From Planctomycetota bacterium (GTDB lineage: Bacteria; Planctomycetota; UBA1135; GCA-002686595): DNA of 6,125 bases. The stretch covers positions 1-6,125 of the forward strand of contig JARGOW010000029.1 of assembly GCA_029212955.1 (NCBI GenBank), in the 5' to 3' direction. Positions within the stretch are counted from its first letter, which is position 1; every line of letters starts with the position of its first letter. Shown piece after piece: positions 1 to 4,882 of this stretch. Under the pieces are notes generated by a model, which saw only the letters and a list, made by a program, of their open reading frames with translations, was not told the origin of the DNA and ran no database searches. Made by a program: the position numbers and the translations under genes.

Positions 1-1
1 A

Positions 2-589
2 GATGGGGATCAGGACCTGATCATCAAGCTCTACAAGCGCAGTGCAAAATTGCGTGCCAAGCTGCAACCTCCGGGCGCCAAGCGCGCGGTAGCCGCCTAC
101 CTACGCCTGCTTCCGGTGCCTTCGCCTACCCCCGTATTTTGGGACCGACTCGACCACCCGGATTACCGCAGCGTACTGGTATACGAGTACGCCGAAGGCC
201 CCACACTCCACCAGCTTTGGAAATTGGGCGACGCCGAAGCCATCGCTGCGCTCCCCCCTTTCATGGGCGCGCTCTACCGCACCGGCGTCCTGCACGGGGA
301 TTTGCATGGCCGCAATCTGGTTTGGACCGAAGGCCGTTGGCTCGTGCTAGACCTGGATAGCATTCGATCGGGGCTGCACAGTCTCCGCCGCAACAAAATT
401 TGGGAGCGCACCTGGGCCCGGTTGCTGTTCGATTTCGAAGGAGCTCCGGAAGCGCAAGAGCTTTACGAACAGTTCGCCCAATGCGCTGGACTACCGGGGG
501 ATTCCAAGGAAGCTTGGAACCGGATCTTGCGACGGTACAAGGTCATTGTCGACTCACACCGCAGCTACGGGATCGAACCGGGCGATTGA
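2..589 (+). CDS. LPS core (Kdo/heptose) kinase-like protein, 5'-truncated
   Basis: The frame is open to the left edge, so the true start lies outside the window; the TTG at position 50 is internal and is not the likely start. The visible 195 residues hold the back half of a small protein-kinase-like fold. IIKLYKR at fragment residues 7-13 looks like the beta-3 strand with the ATP-binding Lys. VYEYAEGPTL is a hinge-like segment. HGDLHGRN (residues 98-105) is the catalytic loop, with Asp100 as catalytic base and Asn105 as metal ligand. LVLDLDSIR (residues 115-123) gives the DFG-equivalent Asp. The HGDLH..N plus DLD pattern is that of the KdkA/RfaP/InaA lipopolysaccharide-kinase group, which phosphorylates inner-core sugars at the cytoplasmic face of the inner membrane. 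The adjacent surface-glycan genes support this, but another small-molecule kinase-like phosphotransferase is possible and the acceptor cannot be read. It converges on the methyltransferase gene. Confidence 0.75.
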   Translation, partial: DGDQDLIIKLYKRSAKLRAKLQPPGAKRAVAAYLRLLPVPSPTPVFWDRLDHPDYRSVLVYEYAEGPTLHQLWKLGDAEAIAALPPFMGALYRTGVLHGDLHGRNLVWTEGRWLVLDLDSIRSGLHSLRRNKIWERTWARLLFDFEGAPEAQELYEQFAQCAGLPGDSKEAWNRILRRYKVIVDSHRSYGIEPGD

Positions 590-599
590 CCGGCGGTTC
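575..599. terminator. Weak inverted repeat between convergent genes
   Basis: GAACCG (575-580) and CGGTTC (594-599) form a perfect 6-bp stem with a 13-nt loop. It overlaps the end of the kinase frame and lies just before the methyltransferase stop. No T-run follows on either strand, so it is at best a weak bidirectional terminator for the two genes, and may be chance. Confidence 0.2.
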
Positions 600-610
600 C
601 GCGTTCGAAC

Positions 611-1492
611 TCAGGCGCCCCGGATCCGCGAGCTCGCTTCGCTCCACTCGCGCTCCTTCTCGAACTCCACGAACAGGTGGGAGGAGAGCAAGACGCGCGG
701 GCTCGTCCCCAGGCGGAACAACTCGTCGTAGATTTCATGACGTTGCTTGTCATTCGGATGCTTGCGCTTCATGCGCCGACGAATCCAAAGGTTCGCCAGG
801 AACACGAAAGGGTAGGTGAATGGAAACATCACAATCGATCCCGTCCGGGGTCTGGTGGGATGCACCTTGGTCACTTTGAATCCCGCCGCCCGTGCCAGCA
901 CGCGCAATTTTTGAATCCCGATCAGGAACACGTGGCCAAAATACACGTCCCCCTGATCGCGATCGTCTGTGAGCGGAGTCTTGACCGTATCCGCTTCGTT
1001 GGGCGGGATGCGCAGGTTCCAGCGTTCGCTTTCGGTGAGCGCATAGGAAAGGCGCGATAACAGGCTCGAGTAGTTCGGCGTGGTTATGAACAGCGAGCCG
1101 CCGGTTTTCATGACCCGGTTGAATTCGCAAAGGGGCTTGAATTGGTCCGTGAAGTGCTCGATGCCCTCTTGGCAAAACGCGTCATCGCAGCTGCCGTCCT
1201 CGAGGGGGATGCCCTCCAGAATGTCGGCCCTTTCGCAGGTCAACCCTTCCACCTCGAAGTACTCGGGGAAGATGTCGTAGGGCATGGCCTCTCCCCCGTG
1301 GATTGCCACGTTGTAGGATGTCAATCCACCGCCAGTGGGAAGATCCAACACCTTGCGACCCTTGAAACGCGCCCCCTCCCGCTGGAAAAAGCGCGCCACA
1401 TGGCACTTGATACTGCTCGGCTTGGACTCATAGGAGCGCAGCTTGTCGGGGACGGAGTACTTACCGGTTTCGGGTGCCGTGGAGGTCGCCAT
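611..1492 (-). CDS. Class I SAM-dependent methyltransferase
   Basis: This is a 293-residue protein with a Rossmann-type methyltransferase core of the Methyltransf_11/23 kind. Motif I is VLDLPTGGG (residues 48-56), the glycine-rich SAM loop, with Pro where Gly is common. Asp73 in PYDIF ends strand 2 and should bind the ribose. ADILEGIPLEDGSCDDAF (residues 89-106) covers motifs II-III, followed by EGIEHF and the strand KTGGSLFITTPN. The C-terminal part has a hydrophobic stretch, MFPFTYPFVFLANLWI, and then a basic cluster (RRRMKRKH), suggesting peripheral attachment to the inner membrane. The acceptor is unknown; neighbouring glycan genes make a sugar, glycolipid or polyprenyl-linked intermediate reasonable. 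The ATG at 1492 is the first start giving the full fold, and no Shine-Dalgarno sequence is seen upstream of it. It is divergent from the glycosyltransferase and convergent with the kinase. Confidence 0.85.
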   Translation of the reverse strand: MATSTAPETGKYSVPDKLRSYESKPSSIKCHVARFFQREGARFKGRKVLDLPTGGGLTSYNVAIHGGEAMPYDIFPEYFEVEGLTCERADILEGIPLEDGSCDDAFCQEGIEHFTDQFKPLCEFNRVMKTGGSLFITTPNYSSLLSRLSYALTESERWNLRIPPNEADTVKTPLTDDRDQGDVYFGHVFLIGIQKLRVLARAAGFKVTKVHPTRPRTGSIVMFPFTYPFVFLANLWIRRRMKRKHPNDKQRHEIYDELFRLGTSPRVLLSSHLFVEFEKEREWSEASSRIRGA

Positions 1493-1506
1493 GGACCCGA
1501 TTGAAA

Positions 1507-1534
1507 GCTATGGCATGCCCGATAGGAAGTTCAA
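1507..1534 (-). promoter_or_regulatory. Possible promoter of the methyltransferase gene
   Basis: On the minus strand there is a TTGAAC -35-like box (1529-1534), a 16-bp spacer, and CATAGC (1507-1512) preceded by TG one base upstream, an extended -10 arrangement. The start site would fall a few bases before the ATG at 1492, giving a very short leader in keeping with the missing Shine-Dalgarno. The -10 match is only three of six, so this is tentative. Confidence 0.25.
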
Positions 1535-1655
1535 AAGGTCCCCCGACAGGCCCGGGCACGCCAGAGGTGTGCACCAGGCCCGGCCCTGGGAGGCTGTCGG
1601 CCATTTTCCTGAACCTGGACATGCCACTGCCACCCGCTCCACCCCGCCTTTGCGC

Positions 1656-1667
1656 TATGCTACGCCC
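1656..1667 (+). promoter_or_regulatory. -10 element placed for leaderless transcription
   Basis: TATGCT at 1656-1661 lies six bases before the ATG at 1668. A transcript starting at the usual distance from this -10 box would begin on the A of the start codon. No Shine-Dalgarno sequence precedes the ATG, which fits a leaderless mRNA. No good -35 box is visible at 16-18 bp. The rest of the 175-bp divergent region (1493-1667) is G+C-rich, with a CCAGG/CCTGG hairpin (1574-1578 and 1585-1589) and a GCCCGGGC palindrome; neither is recognised as an operator. Confidence 0.35.
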
Positions 1668-2453
1668 ATGAACGCCAACGCCCAGCGGCCCATGATCTCC
1701 GCCTGCATCATCTCCATGAACGAGGCGGACCGGATCGAGGAATGCATCGCTTCCTTAGATTTCTGCGACGAGGTGCTCGTAGTGGACTCGCACTCCACCG
1801 ACAACACACGGGAGCTGGCCGAAGCCGCTGGAGCCCGCGTCATCGAGCGCGACTGGCCTGGTCACGTCAAGCAAAAGGAGTTCACGATCCGCGCCGCCAC
1901 CCACGATTGGGTGCTTTGCGTGGATTCGGACGAGCGCATTTCTCCGCCCCTGCGCGAACAAATCATCGCCCTTCGCGACGCGGGTTTCGTGGGCAAGGAC
2001 GGTTGGAACATGCCCCGCCTTTGCAGCTATCTCGGCGGCTGGATTCGCCACGGAAACTGGTATCCGGACCGGCAATTGCGCCTTTTCCACAGGGAGAGAG
2101 CCCACTGGGGAGGCCATGACCCCCACGACCGAGTGCAGATGAAAGGCCCCGTGGGTGAGCTGGCCGGGGATTTGATCCACCACCCTTATCGCGCTTTTTC
2201 CGACCACTTGGGAACCATGGACAAGTACACCACGATCATGGCCCAGGGCCTGTACGACCGGGGAAAACGATCCTCCATGACCAAGGTGGTTTTCCACCCC
2301 ACATGGAAGTTCCTGCGCTTCTACTTCGTGAAACGCGCCTTCCTGGACGGTTGGAGGGGATTGCTTTTGGCATACCTGGCAGCCCATTACACGCGGCTCA
2401 AGTACGCAAAGCTCTTGGTTCTGGAGCGCGAACAGGCCCGCCCAGAGTTGTAG
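1668..2453 (+). CDS. Family 2 glycosyltransferase, WaaE/KdtX-like
   Basis: This 261-residue protein has a GT-A fold and the length usual for the WaaE/KdtX LPS-core transferase group. SACIISMNEADRIEECI (residues 11-27) is the nucleotide-binding start, and VLVVDSHSTDNT (36-47) is the family hallmark. WVLCVDSDERIS holds the metal-binding DSD (residues 86-88) followed by Glu89. The second half has the group's conserved features: GNWYPDRQLRLF, a DPHDRV His, a Tyr-rich MDKYTTIM helix, and a C-terminal amphipathic/hydrophobic end with KFLRFYFVKRAFLDGWRG, probably for contact with the inner membrane. It should transfer a sugar from a nucleotide donor to a lipid-linked or LPS-core acceptor in the cytoplasm; the donor is not predictable. 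The start at 1668 is chosen because the fold begins there and a -10 box fits it. A second in-frame ATG at 1692 is possible; the frame extends farther upstream, but that sequence is not protein-like. A hairpin terminator follows directly. Confidence 0.88.
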   Translation: MNANAQRPMISACIISMNEADRIEECIASLDFCDEVLVVDSHSTDNTRELAEAAGARVIERDWPGHVKQKEFTIRAATHDWVLCVDSDERISPPLREQIIALRDAGFVGKDGWNMPRLCSYLGGWIRHGNWYPDRQLRLFHRERAHWGGHDPHDRVQMKGPVGELAGDLIHHPYRAFSDHLGTMDKYTTIMAQGLYDRGKRSSMTKVVFHPTWKFLRFYFVKRAFLDGWRGLLLAYLAAHYTRLKYAKLLVLEREQARPEL

Positions 2454-2456
2454 GAA

Positions 2457-2496
2457 CGCCGCCAATGGGGTCCTGGACCCCCCGTGCGGCGCTTTT
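2457..2496 (+). terminator. Hairpin terminator after the glycosyltransferase
   Basis: Three bases after the TAG stop, CGCCGC (2457-2462) pairs with GCGGCG (2486-2491). Inside it, GGGGT (2467-2471) pairs with ACCCC (2477-2481), leaving a CCTGG loop and a 4x4 internal loop. CTTTTC follows. The stem is very G+C-rich but the T-run is only four bases, so termination may be partial. Confidence 0.65.
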
Positions 2497-2648
2497 CAGT
2501 TTCCTCGCAAACGCACCGGTCGAGGCAACCCCCGATTCGGGACCTACGCACTTTTTGCGAAAAGAAGCCTTGCGGAAATCGCATCTTGGATAGAGACTTG
2601 TCTTCCACCTGGCCGAACAAGGCCCCTTCCCTAACGAGGACTGCTCCG
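2497..2648 (+). other. Intergenic stretch upstream of the leader frame; promoter expected here
   Basis: No protein-like frame is seen here. If the terminator at 2457-2496 works, the promoter for the leader and exporter must lie in this stretch. The best candidate is weak: TTGCGG (2570-2575), a 15-bp spacer and TAGAGA (2591-2596). Small hairpins are present: CTTTT/AAAAG around a TGCG loop (2551-2564) and GGCC/GGCC (2611-2614 and 2621-2624). A GAGG Shine-Dalgarno-like core at 2636-2639 serves the small frame starting at 2649. Confidence 0.3.
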
Positions 2649-2714
2649 ATGATTCAACGACTCAACACCACCAAAGCCGGCTATTTGCCGCTGGGAGCTG
2701 TAACGCTCCGCTGA
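2649..2714 (+). CDS. Putative 21-residue leader peptide
   Basis: A short ATG-to-TGA frame encodes a peptide beginning MIQRLNTTKAGY and ending VTLR. It has no run of a single amino acid such as biosynthetic-operon leaders carry. It has a Shine-Dalgarno-like GAGG (2636-2639) nine bases before the ATG, while the three large genes with visible starts upstream of the ABC pair's second gene show none. Its stop codon (2712-2714) overlaps the first bases of the antiterminator strand (2713-2724), and its last codons lie in two competing hairpins. It is not recognised as a known protein. The likely role is a sensor: the position or speed of the translating ribosome would decide which downstream RNA structure forms. 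The frame continues upstream to a GTG at 2484, but that extension overlaps the previous terminator and is not protein-like. Translation is inferred, not shown. Confidence 0.45.
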   Translation: MIQRLNTTKAGYLPLGAVTLR

Positions 2715-2799
2715 GCGAGTCTTCTTGAATTGAGCTATTGTTAGCCGTTCGATCGCACATCGAACCCGAAGACCCGCTTCCCAACCGAGCGGGTTTTTT
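2694..2799 (+). promoter_or_regulatory. Candidate transcription attenuator upstream of the ABC exporter
   Basis: Four pairings share strands in a ladder. A: 2694-2698 with 2705-2709 (GGAGC/GCTCC). B: 2704-2708 with 2713-2717 (CGCTC/GAGCG). Antiterminator: 2713-2724 with 2768-2779, giving ten Watson-Crick pairs, one G-U and one A-C mismatch. Terminator: 2769-2778 with 2788-2797. A excludes B, B excludes the antiterminator, and the antiterminator excludes the terminator. Two hairpins sit inside the antiterminator, GCTA/TAGC (2734-2737 and 2742-2745) and GTTCGAT/ATCGAAC (2747-2753 and 2759-2765), giving a closed three-way junction. The inferred logic is as follows. A ribosome finishing at the stop codon 2712-2714 covers the antiterminator strand, so transcription ends. 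Early stalling leaves the strand free and allows read-through into the exporter genes. A ligand-binding riboswitch-like element or a free small RNA are alternatives. Confidence 0.5.
2769..2799 (+). terminator. Intrinsic terminator in the exporter leader
   Basis: ACCCGCT (2772-2778) and AGCGGGT (2788-2794) form a perfect seven-pair stem with a nine-base loop. It is extended by a G-U and two A-U pairs to ten pairs (2769-2778 with 2788-2797). A run of six T (2794-2799) follows. This is the clearest intrinsic terminator in the window. It lies about 310 bp after the glycosyltransferase, which already has its own hairpin, and 112 bp before the exporter start, so it is better read as a leader terminator than as the end of the previous gene. 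Between it and the exporter start (2800-2911) no promoter or Shine-Dalgarno was found. Confidence 0.85.
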
Positions 2800-2911
2800 C
2801 GTGTCCCTATCCACGGTCTCTCCCGCTTCCACCCCCACCGCCCGGGTTGTGGAAAAACTGTCTTGATGGGCTCCTGCTCCCCATTTCGCGCCGTTTCTGG
2901 CATTTTGAATT

Positions 2912-4882
2912 TTGACCGAACACAAGCAACAACAAGGGGCTCCGCCGCCCCACACCACCCTGTGGAAACTCACGACGGGTTTCCGCATGCGGTATGGATT
3001 CGCGATCGCTTGCATGGCGATCGGCATCGTCCTGGTCTTCCTGGTTCCCCAAATCACGAAGCAGGTCATCGATGGCTTCGTGGAAGGAGCCGACGGCTCC
3101 TACACGTTCCTCACACCCGGCTGGCTTGACCGGCTCGTCGGTGGCGTGGGCCTGGAATCGGGCCTCATCAGCGCATTGCTGGTGGCGGGCTCCTTGATTT
3201 TGGGCCTCACCGCCCTGGCGGGCACCTTCCAGTACCTGCGCGGTCGACTGGCTGCCCAGGCCAGTGAAGGCATCCTTCTGCGCCTACGCCGCACTGTGTA
3301 CTCCCGTCTGATGGAGCTGCCCGCCAGCTTCTTCGACAAGTCCGACACGGGCGATCTGGTCCAGCGCTGCACCTCCGACGTGGAAACGGTTCGGTTGTTC
3401 ATGGCCGCCCAGGTGGTCGAATTGGGCCGTTCCGCACTCCTGGTGGCCTGCGCTACCCCCATGCTGTTCTACCTCGACACGCGATTGGCCTGGGTGACCC
3501 TTTGCCTCTTGCCGATCATCGTGGGTTATTCCCTGATCTTCTTCCGCCGCATCACGCGCATCTTCAAGGATGTGGATGAGGCGGAGGGTCGCATGACCAC
3601 TGCGATCCAAGAGAATCTGACCGGCATTCGCGTGGTGCGTTCCTTCGGACGCCAGGACTTTGAAACAGAAAAGTTCGCGGGCGCCAACACCGACCACAGG
3701 GGCAAGACGCTGGAGCTCATGAACATCTTGGCGGTGTTCTGGTCCGTATCCGACCTGCTGTGCATGGCGCAAGCGGGCTTGGTGCTCTTCTTTGGCGGCT
3801 ACTGGGCGCTCACCGGGGACATCACCCTAGGCACCATGGTGGCCTTCACCCAATACGCTTCGCTGATCATCTGGCCCGTGCGCCAGATGGGACGCACCCT
3901 GATCGATGCGGGCAAGGCTCGCGTGGCCCTCAAGCGCCTGCGGGAGATTCTCCTGCATCCCCTGGAAAACGAAGACGACACCCATAAACCCCACCCGGGA
4001 GCCCTCAAAGGGGCCATTCGAGTGCAAGACCTTGGATTTTCATTCAAGCGTGCCACCGAGGATGAAACGTCCTTGGGCGACGGAAACAAGGCCGCAACCA
4101 GGGCCAAGGACGACGTGGACCGCCCGATCCTGAGCGATCTTTCGTTCGAGGTTCCTGCGGGCAGCACACTCGCATTGCTGGGCCCCCCGGGCTCGGGAAA
4201 AAGTGTATTGATCCAGCTGCTCCTACGCCTTTACGACTACGAGGGCGAAGGTGGGGAAGGCTCGATCCAACTGGATGGCATGGACCTCAAGGACCTGCCC
4301 CGACCCTTCGTGCGCGACCAAATCGGCGTGGTTTTGCAGGACCCATTCCTGTACGCCAAAACCATCGAATCCAACCTGCGGGTAGGTCGAACTTCGGCCG
4401 AGGATGACCTGGTGCAGGCAGCCACACGCGCGGCCGCGATCCACGATTCGATCGAGGGTTTTGATCTGGGCTACCAGACCATGCTCGGCGAACGAGGGGT
4501 GACACTGTCGGGTGGACAAAAGCAACGGGTCGCCATCGCGCGCGCCCTGCTCAAGGACTCCCCCATCCTAATCCTCGACGATGCGCTCTCCGCCGTGGAC
4601 ACGGAAACGGAGCAGCACATTCTGAAGGCGCTCCAAGCAAGACGCGGCCGGCACACCACGATCATCGTGGCCCACCGCCTCTCCAGCGTGGCCCATGCCG
4701 ACCAGATACTGGTCATGGACTCAGGCCGCATCAAGGAGCAAGGATCCCACTCGGAGCTGCTAGCCAAGAATGGCTCATACGCCCGATTGTGGTCCATGCA
4801 AAGCACTTTGACCGGGGCCGGACGGGCCCCATTAGAAACCGAAACGAAAGTCGGCGGCGCCTCACCCGGGAGTCCATCATGA
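2912..4882 (+). CDS. ABC exporter half-transporter, degenerate-site subunit of a heterodimer
   Basis: This 656-residue protein is an inner-membrane exporter subunit with a transmembrane domain and an ATPase domain. About six membrane helices occupy residues 29-330. FFDKSDTGDLVQRCTSDVET (140-159) is the conserved cytoplasmic coupling region of BmrC/MdlA-type subunits. The ATPase domain has an A-loop aromatic Phe378, Walker A GPPGSGKS (424-431), Q-loop Gln476, signature LSGGQ (532-536), Walker B ILILDD (Asp556, then Asp557), D-loop SAVD and switch His588. Asp557 replaces the catalytic Glu, the mark of one partner in asymmetric heterodimeric exporters. A charged insertion of about 20 residues lies at 381-404, between the A-loop and Walker A. 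The tail after residue 620 is low-complexity. The start is TTG; an in-frame TGA lies two codons upstream, so only ATT or TTG is possible before the internal Met26, which would cut the N-terminal elbow helix (LWKLTTGF). No Shine-Dalgarno is seen. The cargo (drug, lipid or glycolipid) is not predictable. Confidence 0.92.
   Translation: MTEHKQQQGAPPPHTTLWKLTTGFRMRYGFAIACMAIGIVLVFLVPQITKQVIDGFVEGADGSYTFLTPGWLDRLVGGVGLESGLISALLVAGSLILGLTALAGTFQYLRGRLAAQASEGILLRLRRTVYSRLMELPASFFDKSDTGDLVQRCTSDVETVRLFMAAQVVELGRSALLVACATPMLFYLDTRLAWVTLCLLPIIVGYSLIFFRRITRIFKDVDEAEGRMTTAIQENLTGIRVVRSFGRQDFETEKFAGANTDHRGKTLELMNILAVFWSVSDLLCMAQAGLVLFFGGYWALTGDITLGTMVAFTQYASLIIWPVRQMGRTLIDAGKARVALKRLREILLHPLENEDDTHKPHPGALKGAIRVQDLGFSFKRATEDETSLGDGNKAATRAKDDVDRPILSDLSFEVPAGSTLALLGPPGSGKSVLIQLLLRLYDYEGEGGEGSIQLDGMDLKDLPRPFVRDQIGVVLQDPFLYAKTIESNLRVGRTSAEDDLVQAATRAAAIHDSIEGFDLGYQTMLGERGVTLSGGQKQRVAIARALLKDSPILILDDALSAVDTETEQHILKALQARRGRHTTIIVAHRLSSVAHADQILVMDSGRIKEQGSHSELLAKNGSYARLWSMQSTLTGAGRAPLETETKVGGASPGSPS
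4868..4872 (+). promoter_or_regulatory. Ribosome binding site of the second ABC gene
   Basis: GGGAG lies six bases before the ATG at 4879, inside the end of the first ABC gene. Together with the ATGA overlap (4879-4882) it points to coupled translation and near-equal amounts of the two subunits. Confidence 0.6.

Noticed and set aside
1443..1667. Upstream extension of the glycosyltransferase frame by 75 codons
   Set aside because: The extension overlaps the divergent methyltransferase start, is Pro/Arg/Gly-rich without family similarity, and the GT2 fold begins only after 1668.
1755..2465. 236-codon open frame on the minus strand, antisense to the glycosyltransferase
   Set aside because: It lies entirely opposite a well-supported GT2 gene, has no recognisable motif, and is typical of antisense frames in G+C-rich DNA.
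2484..2648. Longer version (76 codons) of the leader frame from GTG 2484
   Set aside because: It starts inside the terminator stem of the previous gene and has no ribosome site, whereas the ATG at 2649 has one.
2713..2780. tRNA-like shape of the closed junction
   Set aside because: The arm lengths and loops do not fit a tRNA: no seven-base TTCRANY T-loop, no anticodon arm and no CCA-proximal acceptor end.
2807..2856. Two DnaA-box-like 9-mers (CTATCCACG at 2807-2815; TTTTCCACA on the minus strand at 2848-2856)
   Set aside because: Only two, one of them with two mismatches, with no A+T-rich unwinding region and no replication genes nearby; chance is the simpler explanation.
2863..2887. TTGATG as a -35 box for a promoter just before the exporter
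   Set aside because: No -10-like hexamer is found at 16-18 bp; the nearest T-rich hexamer is too close.
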